Source: Bacillus sp. AFS088145 (GTDB taxonomy: Bacteria > Bacillota > Bacilli > Bacillales > Bacillaceae_G). From it: a stretch of 64,000 nucleotides of DNA. The translations under genes were made by a program, and so were the position numbers. Shown here one piece after another: positions 29,007-38,546 of the stretch. A model generated the notes under the pieces. That model was not told where the DNA came from, did no database searches, and saw nothing but the letters and a program-made list of their open reading frames with translations. Where the stretch lies: positions 79,286 through 143,285 of the forward strand of contig NZ_NUUX01000009.1 in assembly GCF_002564465.1 (NCBI RefSeq), given 5' to 3'. Numbering within the stretch: position 1 is the first letter of the stretch; each line of letters opens with the position of its first letter.

Positions 29007-29132
29007 TCAAATTAATTTGAATTAGAAGGTGTGATAAGGTGGATCAACTATTTATGAAATTAGAGATGGATCTTATAAAGTCATTTAAAGGGCTTGAGTG
29101 TATTGTGCTTTTTCGAAATGAGGTGAAAAAAC

Positions 29133-29780
29133 TTGTTTACTGGAATCGTTGAGGAAATAGGAACGGTAAAAAATATCGTTAAAAAAGGTAAAACTTTATT
29201 GCTAACAATTGACGCATCAATCATTTTAGAGGATGTTCATTTAGGAGATAGTATCTCTGTAAATGGGGTTTGTTTAACCGTTACGGATTTTACTAAAAAT
29301 GAATTTTCTGTTGATGTCATGCCTGAAACATTTCAAGCATCCAATCTAAGTACGTTGGTTTCAAGCCAAAAAGTAAATTTAGAGAGAGCAATGGTTGCAA
29401 ATGGACGTTTTGGTGGTCATATTGTGTCGGGGCATATTGATGGCACAGGTAAAATTGTATCTGTAAAAGCAATGGAAAACGCTATAATGTATAAAATTAA
29501 TATTCCAAGTCAGTTTGCTAAATATTGCCTTCAAAAGGGCAGTATAACGATTGATGGTACAAGTTTAACAATATTTGAAGTTGAAACTGATATTGTAACA
29601 ATCTCTTTAATTCCTCATACCCGATCACATACGATCTTAGGCAGTAAAAAAGTTGGAGACGTTGTTAATATTGAGTTTGATTTATTAGGTAAGTATGTTG
29701 AAAAAATGCTTGGTATGAATGAGACGAAAAAGAGTTCCGCAATAACAACTTCATTTTTATCTCAAAATGGCTATATATAA
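29133..29780 (+). CDS. ribE: Riboflavin synthase alpha subunit
   Basis: A 215-residue enzyme that dismutates two molecules of 6,7-dimethyl-8-ribityllumazine to riboflavin. Two tandem lumazine-binding barrels are visible. The first starts MFTGIVEEIG with SISVNGVCLTV near residues 45-56. The second starts at GGHIVSGHIDGTG (about 94-106) with ITIDGTSLTI. The TTG start at 29133 follows GAGGTG. It is the first gene of the operon; the usual ribD in front of it is missing. Confidence 0.95.
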   Translation: MFTGIVEEIGTVKNIVKKGKTLLLTIDASIILEDVHLGDSISVNGVCLTVTDFTKNEFSVDVMPETFQASNLSTLVSSQKVNLERAMVANGRFGGHIVSGHIDGTGKIVSVKAMENAIMYKINIPSQFAKYCLQKGSITIDGTSLTIFEVETDIVTISLIPHTRSHTILGSKKVGDVVNIEFDLLGKYVEKMLGMNETKKSSAITTSFLSQNGYI

Positions 29781-29792
29781 AGGAGTAAGATC

Positions 29793-30986
29793 ATGTTCTC
29801 TAAAATAGAAGAAGCAATTGAAGACTTAAAAAATGGAAAAATTATTATTGTTTGTGATGATGAAGATCGAGAGAATGAAGGAGATTTTGTTGTTATCGGA
29901 GAATTTGCAACTCCTGAAAATATCAATTTTATGGCCACTCATGGTCGCGGATTAATTTGTGCGCCAGTTTCTGAAGAAATAGCCAAAAAATTAGATTTAT
30001 ATGAAATGGTAGAAAAAAATACAGATTCTCATGGTACTGCCTTTACTGTAAGTATTGATCATATCGATTCTACTACTGGTATCTCAGCATATGAACGTTC
30101 CCATACTGTTTTACAAATGTTAAATGATGAATCAACTGGAGCAGATTTTAGAAGACCTGGACATATGTTTCCTCTAGTCGCTAAAAACGGAGGAGTGATT
30201 GAGAGACCAGGTCACACTGAAGCTGCAGTAGATTTAGCTCGAATGGCTGGATCGAAAGAAGTTGGTGTCATTTGTGAGATTATGAATGACGATGGAACGA
30301 TGGCAAGAGTTCCGGATTTAATTCAAATCGCAAATAAATTTAATTTAAAAATGATTACAATTAAAGATTTAATTCATTATAGACAAGAAACTGAACAACT
30401 TGTAAAAAGAGAAGTTGAAATTAAATTACCAACAGATTTTGGTGATTTTAAGATGATTGGTTATACAAATCAGATTGATGGTAAAGAGCATATTGCGATT
30501 GTAAAAGGTAATGTTGACGTTGGTGAACCAGTACTTGTACGTATTCATTCGGAATGTTTAACAGGTGATGTATTTGGCTCATGTCGTTGTGATTGTGGGC
30601 CTCAGTTGCAATCAACATTATCGATGATTGAAGAAGCAGGCAAAGGCGTAATTGTTTATATGCGACAAGAAGGCAGAGGGATTGGCTTACTTAATAAGTT
30701 AAGAGCATATAAGTTACAGGAAGAAGGCTTTGATACTGTTGAAGCAAATTTAAACTTAGGATTTGATTCAGATTTAAGAGATTATGCGATAAGTGCTCAA
30801 ATTATTAAAGATTTAGGTATTGTGAGTATAGATTTAGTAACTAATAATCCAGTTAAAATAGATGCGCTAAAATCTCACGGAATACAGATAAATAATCGAG
30901 TGCCAATTCAAACTGAAATGAAAATAGAAAACGAAAAATATTTAAATACTAAAATTGAAAAAATGGGACATTTATTACACTATTAA
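29793..30986 (+). CDS. ribBA: Bifunctional DHBP synthase / GTP cyclohydrolase II
   Basis: A 397-residue fusion. The N-terminal 3,4-dihydroxy-2-butanone 4-phosphate synthase (about 1-200) has [12 protein letters not shown]. The C-terminal GTP cyclohydrolase II (about 205-397) has the zinc motif [15 protein letters not shown] and [11 protein letters not shown]. It supplies both precursors of riboflavin. It lies 12 bp after ribE behind AAGGAG and is regulated by the same FMN riboswitch. Confidence 0.97.
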   Translation: MFSKIEEAIEDLKNGKIIIVCDDEDRENEGDFVVIGEFATPENINFMATHGRGLICAPVSEEIAKKLDLYEMVEKNTDSHGTAFTVSIDHIDSTTGISAYERSHTVLQMLNDESTGADFRRPGHMFPLVAKNGGVIERPGHTEAAVDLARMAGSKEVGVICEIMNDDGTMARVPDLIQIANKFNLKMITIKDLIHYRQETEQLVKREVEIKLPTDFGDFKMIGYTNQIDGKEHIAIVKGNVDVGEPVLVRIHSECLTGDVFGSCRCDCGPQLQSTLSMIEEAGKGVIVYMRQEGRGIGLLNKLRAYKLQEEGFDTVEANLNLGFDSDLRDYAISAQIIKDLGIVSIDLVTNNPVKIDALKSHGIQINNRVPIQTEMKIENEKYLNTKIEKMGHLLHY

Positions 30987-31004
30987 AAAATGGGAGAGAT
31001 TAAG

Positions 31005-31466
31005 ATGAAATTTGAAGGAAATTTAGTAGGATCTGGACTTAAGGTTGCAGTAATCGTAGGACGTTTTAATGAATTTATTACTTCAAAACTACTTGGTGGT
31101 GCAGAAGATGCTCTATATCGTCATGGAGTAGAAGAATCAGACGTTGATGTTATTTGGGTACCTGGAGCATTTGAAATTCCATTAGTTGCAAAAAAACTAG
31201 CAGATTCAAAAAAATACGATGCTATCATTACGTTAGGAACAGTTATTCGTGGGGCAACTACTCATTACGATTACGTATGTAACGAAGTAGCAAAAGGTGT
31301 TGCTGCAATTACTCTACAAACTGGTATCCCTGTTATTTTTGGTGTATTAACGACAGAAAATATTGAACAAGCGATTGAAAGAGCGGGCACGAAAGCTGGT
31401 AATAAAGGCTGGGATTCTGGAATTTCGGCAATTGAGATGGCTAATTTATTAAGAACTTTAAACTAA
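31005..31466 (+). CDS. ribH: 6,7-dimethyl-8-ribityllumazine synthase
   Basis: About 153 residues with the lumazine synthase landmarks [61 protein letters not shown] and NKGWDSG. ATG 31005 is preferred to ATG 30990 because GGGAGAG lies just before it and the length then matches B. subtilis RibH. In bacilli RibH forms the icosahedral 60-mer that encloses RibE. Last gene of the operon, followed by a terminator. Confidence 0.96.
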   Translation: MKFEGNLVGSGLKVAVIVGRFNEFITSKLLGGAEDALYRHGVEESDVDVIWVPGAFEIPLVAKKLADSKKYDAIITLGTVIRGATTHYDYVCNEVAKGVAAITLQTGIPVIFGVLTTENIEQAIERAGTKAGNKGWDSGISAIEMANLLRTLN

Positions 31467-31494
31467 GTGTATATATAATAGAAGAAACTGATTA

Positions 31495-31525
31495 AGGAGA
31501 GGTGAATTTTACCTCTCTTTTTTTA
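31495..31525 (+). terminator. Terminator of the riboflavin operon
   Basis: GAGAGGT / ACCTCTC stem followed by T8. Confidence 0.9.
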
Positions 31526-31611
31526 TTAAATTTCCAATAATCCCTTAGAAATTACATGTTAAAATAAGATTAATAATTTGATAATTCAAAAAGAAGGGAT
31601 GATTCACTCAA

Positions 31612-32898
31612 GTGGCTATTTTTCAGTTAAAATCAAATAACCCTGATTTTTCCTATATAATTGCAAAGAACCCAAGCTCCGGGATGAGTATTAAGACAAT
31701 TAGGAAGGGAAACGCGTTTGCGTGGTATTCTACAGAAGATACATACAATGTTTATTTTAAAGATGCTGATAATGAAATTTCGTATAAAGAACAAGCAGAG
31801 GAAATGTTTGAATACTTAAATACAACAAGATATTGTTCAACCCTATTCCCTTTAAATGCAATCAACACATTCTTTTCTTCAGCATTCAAAAAGTTACATG
31901 AAAAAGATCAGAATGAATATGAAAATAGCGTATTAATTAATGCTATTCATGTGAAAAACGTTAGTTACTTAAACTTCTTTCAGAGGCATTTAAATGAATT
32001 TGATCTAACCTTTGAAGAGATAGCTAGTAAAACCTATCAACTACGTATTCATACAACAAATACCATTCATGAGCTAATTCACTATACGACAGTGCTATGC
32101 GTTTTCTTGAGCATCGTTTCAGATGAGTATATCGATTTTACAGACGATGTCATACGAAAATATATTACTAGTATGCAAGTCATTGATGCACCTTACTATA
32201 TACGTTATTTATTTAATAGAAATGTGTTAAATAGTCGTAAGAAATTTCTTGCATTTAAAAATGAACTTCAGAAAACAAATCATTATGAAATTGATTTTAA
32301 ATTTGGAAATACTGCAAGACAGCGCCAGGAGTGGATTTCAGAACAGTTAAAATTTGAGCGTTCTATTCTTGATATTGGTTGTGGTGAAGGAGCGTATGCA
32401 ATTCCTTATAGTCAAAAAATCAGTGAGTATGATTATTTCGCAATTGATATTGATGCCGAAATAAGAGAGCGATTGAAATATAAAATAAATAACAAAGTGA
32501 TTGAAAATATTGCAATCTATGAGTCTTTATCTCACTTTCTAGAGTTTTACGACAACGATTTGAATGTTGATGTATTGCTAACTGAAGTTGTTGAACATAT
32601 GAGTGTTAAGGATGCTACAAAATTAGTAAAGAGCGTACTATCTTATGTTAATTTTGAGAATTTCATCATAACGACACCAAATGCAGAGTTTAATCATCTA
32701 TACCAATTAGATGGATTTAGGCATGATGATCATAAATGGGAAATGACAAAAGAAGAGTTTATTTTATGGATTGATTCAATCTTAAGTAACACGACATATA
32801 CGTATACATTCTCGGATGTAGGAGATCGTGTAGACGGAATATCACTTTCTCAGTCAGTTGTTATAACGAAGCAAAAAGTAAAGGAGCATCAGGAATGA
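31612..32898 (+). CDS. hen1: Hen1-type RNA 3'-terminal 2'-O-methyltransferase
   Basis: A 428-residue bacterial Hen1. The N-terminal half (about 1-235) matches in position the domain that binds and activates the Pnkp ligase. The C-terminal half is a SAM-dependent methyltransferase with ILDIGCGEG (about 252-260). The Hen1 metal site is visible as Glu325, Glu328 and His329 in TEVVEHM plus a histidine in RHDDHKWEM (about 370-378); TPNAEFN lies between them. It methylates the 2'-OH at the break of a tRNA before sealing, protecting the repaired site from re-cleavage. GTG 31612 is the start. It overlaps the pnkp start by four bases. Confidence 0.93.
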   Translation: MAIFQLKSNNPDFSYIIAKNPSSGMSIKTIRKGNAFAWYSTEDTYNVYFKDADNEISYKEQAEEMFEYLNTTRYCSTLFPLNAINTFFSSAFKKLHEKDQNEYENSVLINAIHVKNVSYLNFFQRHLNEFDLTFEEIASKTYQLRIHTTNTIHELIHYTTVLCVFLSIVSDEYIDFTDDVIRKYITSMQVIDAPYYIRYLFNRNVLNSRKKFLAFKNELQKTNHYEIDFKFGNTARQRQEWISEQLKFERSILDIGCGEGAYAIPYSQKISEYDYFAIDIDAEIRERLKYKINNKVIENIAIYESLSHFLEFYDNDLNVDVLLTEVVEHMSVKDATKLVKSVLSYVNFENFIITTPNAEFNHLYQLDGFRHDDHKWEMTKEEFILWIDSILSNTTYTYTFSDVGDRVDGISLSQSVVITKQKVKEHQE

Positions 32899-35480
32899 AA
32901 ATCTCAACAAATGTTCATACGATTTTTCTTTTAGTAGGCTCTAGTGAATGTGGAAAATCGACTTTTGCAAAAAATATTTTAATTCCATCTCTATCTTATA
33001 GAGACGATTCGAGAAATTATAAAACGAATATACAGTATATATCATCTGATGATATTAGACGAGAAATATTAGGGGAAGATTTTGATAAACATAGTACGAT
33101 TATGCTTGAGGCGAGTGAACAGGCATTTGAATTACTATTTACTAAATTAAAAATGGTTACAACGTTCCCAATTAATGCAGAATTTGTAATTGTCGATACA
33201 ACTGGACTATCAGAATCATTCCGTGATCAAGTTGTAGAGATCGCAAATGAAAATTCATATAATGTTGATTTAGTATTATTTGACTATAAAAATATTCGTG
33301 AGTACTATTCTTCAGACCGATCAAAGAAATTAATAGATAATCATGTAAGACGTCTTCGAACAGAAGTAATTCCAAATATAAAAAGAAATAATTATCGAAA
33401 TATACATCGTATTCGTGGGAAGAATTTTCTTAATCCGACTAATTTTGAGATTAAAGTGGATAATATGGAGGAGTATATTTCTCGTAAGTTACCTACTAAA
33501 TACAAATATACAATTGTAGGGGATGTTCATGAACAAGTTCTCACATTTCAGAAGCTATTATCAAAAGCTGGTTTCACGGTGCAAAATAATCAAATAATAG
33601 AATCAGAGAAAAGTAGTAATCACCGCATACTATTGGTAGGAGATTGGATTGATAAAGGGAGCAAAGTTAAAGAGATAATCGAGTTTATTTATTCAAACCG
33701 GACATGGTTTTATTTTATAAAAGGTAATCATGAAAATTTTGTTAGTAAGTATTTATTAGGTCAATTAAAGGATTCTTCGATTGATCAGAGTTTAGTAGAA
33801 ACATACTTTACATCTATTAAAACGCTGGAAAAAGATGAAAAGCTTCAAGGTAAGTTTTTAGAGCTGGTTAATGAAAGTAAGGAGTTTTATCACTATATAG
33901 GTGAAGACTTTCCTTCATATTATATTACTCATGCTCCATGTAAAAAGAAATATATTGGAAAGATGGATAATCATTCATCACGCCATCAACGCTCATTCCG
34001 AATTGATCGTAATCAACCGATTCAGGAGCAATTACAATTTTTAGCCGAGGAAGCCGTTTCAAATCATCCTTATCATGTATTTGGCCATGTTGCGAGTAAG
34101 AAATTAATTCGTATTAAGAATAAATTTGGAATTGATACTGGTGCTGCTAGTGGGAATCAACTGACTAGTATTAGAATTTATACAAATAACCCATATTTGT
34201 ATAGTGTTGCTTCAGTTGATGAAGATGTCGTGAATAAAGAAGAATTACCAGAATTATTTAAAGGAAGAGAAAAAAGTATCAATCTAAATGAATTGGATCA
34301 AAGAGATAAACGACGTCTCAATTATGTATTAAAAAATTCAATTAATTATATTTCTGGTACGATGAGTCCGGCTGATAAGGATACAAATGCGAATGATTTA
34401 GAATCTTTAAAGCAAGGACTACAATACTTTAAAGATAAAAAGGTTCAAGAAGTTGTACTCCAACCGAAGTATATGGGTTCAAGATGCAATATCTATTTAT
34501 CTAAAACAATTGAGGATTGCTATGCAGTTAGTCGGAATGGGTATCGTGTAAAAAATGTTGATCTTTCGGACGTGTATTCTAAGCTATTAGAACGATTTAG
34601 TAGTTTTATGGAAAAAGAAAATATTAAAACTTTAATTCTAGATGGAGAGTTACTACCTTGGAGTGTATTAGGAACAGGATTAATAGAGGGGAAATTTAAT
34701 GTCTTATTAAAATCATTGAGATCTGAATTAAGCATATTAAAAGAGACTGGATTTGATGAGCATTTTAACAAACTAATCTCTAGGTATGAGCAAACGGATT
34801 TTCATGATGAAGTAAATCATACTACGAAACAAATATTAACGAATAAATATGGCCAAAATGATTACTCAACATTTAGTGCAGTAAGAGAAACGTTTAAGTC
34901 GTATGTACCGATTAAAAAGCATGAAGAGTTATTAGATATTTATGATGAGCAACTGAGAATATATGGAGCGGAATCAGAAATAGAGTATAAGCCATTTAAT
35001 CTCTTAAAAATGATTTATGAAAATGGTGAGGAAAAATTACCTTTATTAAGTACTGCTGAAATTTTCTCACTCGTATCAGATGACGATTATTTAGTTCTTT
35101 CATTGGACGATGAACATTACTTTGAAAAAGCTAATCGTTATTATGAAACGCTAACGACAACTAGAAAAATGGAAGGGGTAGTCATAAAACCTAACCATAA
35201 ATCTTTTAATAGTGCTCCATTCTTGAAGGTTAGAAACGCTGATTATTTAACGCTTGTTTATGGATATGATTATAAATTAGAACATAAATATCAGAAGTTA
35301 ATTAAACAAAAGCGGATTAATAAGAAGATAAATGCTTCAATTAAAGATTATATTTTAGGACATAAGATGTTAGAATACCCACTATCTTCAATCTCAAATG
35401 ATAATGAACAATATAAACAATTAATTGCAAATAAATTATTCGAAGAACAGCAGGCAAAAGAAATCGATCCTAGATTGTAA
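32895..35480 (+). CDS. pnkp: Polynucleotide kinase-phosphatase-ligase Pnkp
   Basis: An 861-residue three-domain RNA end-healing and sealing enzyme. The N-terminal 5' kinase has the P-loop GSSECGKST with Lys21-Ser22, the same numbering as the Clostridium thermocellum enzyme. The central calcineurin-like 2',3' phosphatase has GDVHEQ (Asp210, His212), GDWIDKGSKV, KGNHE and FGHVAS. The C-terminal adenylyltransferase has motif I KYMGSR (Lys525), LDGELLPW, EGVVIKP and FLKVRN. It works with Hen1 to repair ribotoxin-cleaved tRNA. Coupled to hen1 by an ATGA overlap. Confidence 0.95.
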   Translation: MKISTNVHTIFLLVGSSECGKSTFAKNILIPSLSYRDDSRNYKTNIQYISSDDIRREILGEDFDKHSTIMLEASEQAFELLFTKLKMVTTFPINAEFVIVDTTGLSESFRDQVVEIANENSYNVDLVLFDYKNIREYYSSDRSKKLIDNHVRRLRTEVIPNIKRNNYRNIHRIRGKNFLNPTNFEIKVDNMEEYISRKLPTKYKYTIVGDVHEQVLTFQKLLSKAGFTVQNNQIIESEKSSNHRILLVGDWIDKGSKVKEIIEFIYSNRTWFYFIKGNHENFVSKYLLGQLKDSSIDQSLVETYFTSIKTLEKDEKLQGKFLELVNESKEFYHYIGEDFPSYYITHAPCKKKYIGKMDNHSSRHQRSFRIDRNQPIQEQLQFLAEEAVSNHPYHVFGHVASKKLIRIKNKFGIDTGAASGNQLTSIRIYTNNPYLYSVASVDEDVVNKEELPELFKGREKSINLNELDQRDKRRLNYVLKNSINYISGTMSPADKDTNANDLESLKQGLQYFKDKKVQEVVLQPKYMGSRCNIYLSKTIEDCYAVSRNGYRVKNVDLSDVYSKLLERFSSFMEKENIKTLILDGELLPWSVLGTGLIEGKFNVLLKSLRSELSILKETGFDEHFNKLISRYEQTDFHDEVNHTTKQILTNKYGQNDYSTFSAVRETFKSYVPIKKHEELLDIYDEQLRIYGAESEIEYKPFNLLKMIYENGEEKLPLLSTAEIFSLVSDDDYLVLSLDDEHYFEKANRYYETLTTTRKMEGVVIKPNHKSFNSAPFLKVRNADYLTLVYGYDYKLEHKYQKLIKQKRINKKINASIKDYILGHKMLEYPLSSISNDNEQYKQLIANKLFEEQQAKEIDPRL

Positions 35481-35482
35481 AA

Positions 35483-35522
35483 TGAAACACCTTTTATGAA
35501 TAAACATAAAAGGTGTTTTTTC
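35483..35522 (+). terminator. Terminator of the hen1-pnkp operon
   Basis: AAACACCTTTTA / TAAAAGGTGTTT stem followed by a T run. A complementary A run on the left makes it possibly bidirectional. Confidence 0.85.
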
Positions 35523-35611
35523 ATTAAAAAAGCAATCTGAATATTTGTTTAATCTTCTAAATTTGTGGTAGTGTAAAATTTAGTAAAAGTTAATTTGGAG
35601 GTAGAAATTAA

Positions 35612-36706
35612 ATGTTATTTTTACTAATTCTAGTGTTGCTAGTTATCATTATAATAATGTTTTTAAATACATATCCTCATTTTGGGAAGAAATATTCAAA
35701 GGATAAAATGGAGTCATTTTATGCTTTAGATCATTATAAAAATGGTAAGTTTATAAACCAAATCCCTACGAGTATGAGTATGGATTTTAAAACAAATATT
35801 TCTATGATTAGAGACTTTGTTAAGAAAAATCCGAATCGTGTTCCTAGAGCTGGAATTCCAATGGAGAGAATTGATGTTTCCAGGTTTCATTCAGAAAGTA
35901 AAGATTCGAAAATTACTTGGTTTGGACATTCAGCTCTATTAATTGAAATTGAAGGCAAAAACATTTTAGTTGATCCAATGTTTGGGAACGCACCAACCCC
36001 GTTTCCGCAATTTGGTGGTAAAAGATATAGTGGAGGTTTACCAATTGAGATCAATGAATTACCAAAAATAGATGCTGTCATTTTATCGCATGATCATTAT
36101 GACCATTTAGATTACGGTACAATAAAAAAAATCAAACAAAAAGTTGATCGATTTATTGTTCCTCTTGGTGTAGGGAGTCACTTGGTAAGCTGGGGAGTAC
36201 CGAAAGAGAGTATTTCTGAACATAACTGGTGGGATGAATTTAAATTTGATCAATTAACATTAGCTTGTACTCCAGCAAGACATTTTTCAGGGAGAAACTT
36301 AACTGATCGCAACAGTACATTATGGTGTTCGTGGGTCATCATTAGTGAGAAAACGAAAATTTACTTTAGTGGAGATAGTGGTTATGCACCTCATTTTAAG
36401 GAAATAGGGGAAAAATATGGACCGTTTGATCTAGCGTTAATGGAATGTGGTCAATACGATAAACGATGGTCTGCAATCCATATGCTACCAGAAGAAACAG
36501 TTCAGGCTTTTATTGATGTAAAAGGTAAAGTTCTTGTTCCAATTCATTTTGGCGCTTTTACATTAGCATTTCATGACTGGAATGACCCAATTGAACGTGT
36601 TGTGAAGGCTGCTATAGAAAATGGGGTAAAGTATTCAACACCTAAAATTGGTGAATTAATTAATATAAGTACAGGTGATTATCCTAATTCAATGTGGTGG
36701 AAATAG
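35612..36706 (+). CDS. Membrane-anchored MBL-fold hydrolase (NAPE-PLD/UlaG-like)
   Basis: A 364-residue protein with an N-terminal TM segment (about 2-19) and a metallo-beta-lactamase fold. The metal motif is intact: His160-x-His162-x-Asp164-His165 in ILSHDHYDHLDYG, a later CTPARHFSGR, the aspartate in FSGDSGYA, and HFGAF near the C-terminus. WFGHSALLIEIEGKNILVDPMFG marks the NAPE-phospholipase D / UlaG group. A phospholipid or phosphodiester substrate is likely, but the actual one is unknown. Single gene behind TTTGGAGG. Confidence 0.85.
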   Translation: MLFLLILVLLVIIIIMFLNTYPHFGKKYSKDKMESFYALDHYKNGKFINQIPTSMSMDFKTNISMIRDFVKKNPNRVPRAGIPMERIDVSRFHSESKDSKITWFGHSALLIEIEGKNILVDPMFGNAPTPFPQFGGKRYSGGLPIEINELPKIDAVILSHDHYDHLDYGTIKKIKQKVDRFIVPLGVGSHLVSWGVPKESISEHNWWDEFKFDQLTLACTPARHFSGRNLTDRNSTLWCSWVIISEKTKIYFSGDSGYAPHFKEIGEKYGPFDLALMECGQYDKRWSAIHMLPEETVQAFIDVKGKVLVPIHFGAFTLAFHDWNDPIERVVKAAIENGVKYSTPKIGELINISTGDYPNSMWWK

Positions 36707-36787
36707 TTTATTTATTTTAAAAACAGCAGGATTGTACCTTTTATTATTGAATAATTAAAAAATCAATTTTTTAGGGAAGTGATATTA

Positions 36788-37264
36788 GTGGAAGCATTAA
36801 AAGAAAGTGCACAAAACGTACAAGATTTAATTTTGGAGTTAGGTTATTCAAATAATGTGATTGAATTACCAAATAGCGCAAGAACTGCTAAGGAAGCAGC
36901 AGATGCATTAAATTGTGAAGTGGCTCAAATAGCAAAGTCTATTATTTTTAAAATAGAAAGCTCAAATAGCGCTGTACTAGTAGTAGCAAGTGGAATAAAC
37001 CGTGTAAATGAGGAGAAAATCGAGAAAATACTAAATGATAAACTAGGTAAAGCAGATGCTGATTTCGTACGTGAACAAACTGGATTCGTCATTGGAGGAG
37101 TATCACCAATCGGTCATAAAAACCAAATAATGACGTTTATTGATGAGGATCTATTACAGTATAAAGAAGTATGGGCTGCTGCGGGTCATCCAAAAGCAAT
37201 TTTTCAGTTAACTCCTAATGAATTGATTGAAATGACAAAAGGTAAAGTAATAAAAATTAAATAA
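36788..37264 (+). CDS. YbaK/ProX-type aminoacyl-tRNA deacylase-like protein
   Basis: About 158 residues of the YbaK/EbsC fold. It has the early RTAKEAADALNCEVAQIAKSIIFK segment, a Gly-Val/Ile-Gly-Gly-Val-Ser-Pro loop (FVIGGVSPIGH, about 97-107), and the C-terminal WAAAGHPKAIFQLTPNEL. Family members hydrolyse mischarged Cys-/Ala-tRNAPro or similar. GTG 36788 is preferred to GTG 36779 because AGGGAAG lies at 36774-36780. Single gene. Confidence 0.88.
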   Translation: MEALKESAQNVQDLILELGYSNNVIELPNSARTAKEAADALNCEVAQIAKSIIFKIESSNSAVLVVASGINRVNEEKIEKILNDKLGKADADFVREQTGFVIGGVSPIGHKNQIMTFIDEDLLQYKEVWAAAGHPKAIFQLTPNELIEMTKGKVIKIK

Positions 37265-37284
37265 TGGAACATAAATCATTTCGG

Positions 37285-37333
37285 CACATTCAAGTGTAAT
37301 AAATCAGTTTTTGATTTACTATACTTAAATGTG
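37285..37333. terminator. Long imperfect hairpin
   Basis: CACATTCAAGTGTAATAAATC pairs with GATTTACTATACTTAAATGTG (about 18 of 21 positions) across a TTTTT-containing loop. The tail TCTATTTG is a weak T run. Likely terminator of the YbaK-like gene, but AT-rich. Confidence 0.5.
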
Positions 37334-37417
37334 TCTATTTGTATTGGAAATTTTTACCTTGAAATCCATAAGAAATACGTCAGTATAAATTAAAGGGAAA
37401 GTGAGATGAATAAGTAA

Positions 37418-38239
37418 ATGTTCAAATTTATTTGTACGACTTGTGGCGTTCAGTATAACAAGTCTATTGATCCTCCTGAGTACTGCATAATTTGTTCTGA
37501 AGAAAGACAATACATCAATCCAAATGGTCAAAGTTGGACAACATTACAATCATTGAAAGAACAGAACTATCAAAATATGATTCGCTTTGAAGAAGAAAAT
37601 CTATATAGTATTGTAACGAGCCCTAAGTTTGGGATTGGTCAAACTGCATATCTCATTAAGGATGAAGGGTTTAATGTTTTATGGGATTGTGTCACTTATC
37701 TAGATGAGAAGACGATTGAAGAAATTATGAGGTTAGGAGGAATCAATGCGATTGCTCTATCACATCCACACTATTACTCTAGTCAAATTGAATGGGCTGA
37801 AAGATTTGATGTACCTGTATATATACATAAAGATGATCAAGAGTGGGTTACGAGAAAAAGTGATAAAATTATATTTTGGTCTGGCGAATCGTTAGAGCTT
37901 AACAAAGGAATTCAAATTCACCGATTGGGCGGGCACTTTAAAGGTGGGGCAGTATTAGAATGGAAAGCTGGAAATGAGCAAAAAGGAATACTGTTAACAG
38001 GAGATATTATTCAAGTAGTTGCAGATCAAAATTGGGTAAGTTTTATGTATAGTTATCCTAATTTAATTCCATTACCAGCAAAAAAAGTAAAAGAAATATC
38101 ATTAGCCGTAGAGAAGTTAACATTTGATCGAATTTATAATGCATTTCATGGAATTGTAAAAGAAAATGCAAAGCTTGTTGTCTATAATTCTGCTAAAAGA
38201 TATATTGAAGCATTGGATGGTATATTATTTGATACTTAA
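37418..38239 (+). CDS. Zinc-ribbon MBL-fold protein with altered metal motif
   Basis: A 273-residue protein. Residues 1-30 form a rubredoxin-like zinc ribbon (CTTCG and CIICSEE). The rest is a metallo-beta-lactamase-like fold, but the usual HxHxDH is HPHYYS (SHPHYYSSQIEWA, about 116-128), losing the Asp-His pair. HRLGGHFKGGAVL and LLTGDIIQVV supply other expected positions. The ATG follows a weak ribosome site. It could be a one-metal or non-hydrolytic member. I recognise the architecture as recurring but not its function. Confidence 0.75.
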   Translation: MFKFICTTCGVQYNKSIDPPEYCIICSEERQYINPNGQSWTTLQSLKEQNYQNMIRFEEENLYSIVTSPKFGIGQTAYLIKDEGFNVLWDCVTYLDEKTIEEIMRLGGINAIALSHPHYYSSQIEWAERFDVPVYIHKDDQEWVTRKSDKIIFWSGESLELNKGIQIHRLGGHFKGGAVLEWKAGNEQKGILLTGDIIQVVADQNWVSFMYSYPNLIPLPAKKVKEISLAVEKLTFDRIYNAFHGIVKENAKLVVYNSAKRYIEALDGILFDT

Positions 38240-38257
38240 AAGACAGTTAATCTAAGA

Positions 38258-38291
38258 AAAAAGGACCAACTCTGTTTGGTTCTTTTTTTGT
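38258..38291 (+). terminator. Terminator after the zinc-ribbon MBL gene
   Basis: AAGGACCAA / TTGGTTCTT stem (one G-T pair) followed by T7. Confidence 0.8.
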
Positions 38292-38459
38292 TTTAGAAAC
38301 TTTCTTTGGGACATTCCATCGTTTAAATTAGCTTGTAAATAAAGATATATAAATATCTTTATTTATATTTTAATTTTTAATTAGTTTATTGAATTATAAA
38401 ACGAATCCCTAAAATAGTTAAAAATCACGTTAATTTCATTGAGAAAAATGTAGAATTTC

Positions 38460-38546
38460 GTCGTATTTTTTTGCGAGTGGAATAAATGCTGATAAATCAA
38501 GGACTGTAATAACCCATTTGATTAAAAACAGAATATTCACGATAAT
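38460..38546 (+). promoter_or_regulatory. Protease promoter module, copy 1
   Basis: GTCG (38460-38463), then GATAAATCAAGG (38491-38502), then ATAACCCATTTG (38509-38520), whose end overlaps the -35 TTGATT (38518-38523). A 17-bp spacer precedes the -10 GATAAT (38541-38546). The same order and spacing recur before the other two protease genes. The start codon is 167 bp after the first base of the ATAACCC box. Confidence 0.65.

Noticed and set aside
29039-29152. 37-codon frame starting GTG just before and overlapping ribE
   Set aside because: Overlaps the ribE start by 20 bases, has only a weak ribosome site and no similarity I can recognise to RibD.
38198-38239. Secretion or immunity genes paired with the proteases
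   Set aside because: No inhibitor, immunity or cohesin gene adjoins any of the three protease genes; neighbours are regulators and unrelated enzymes.
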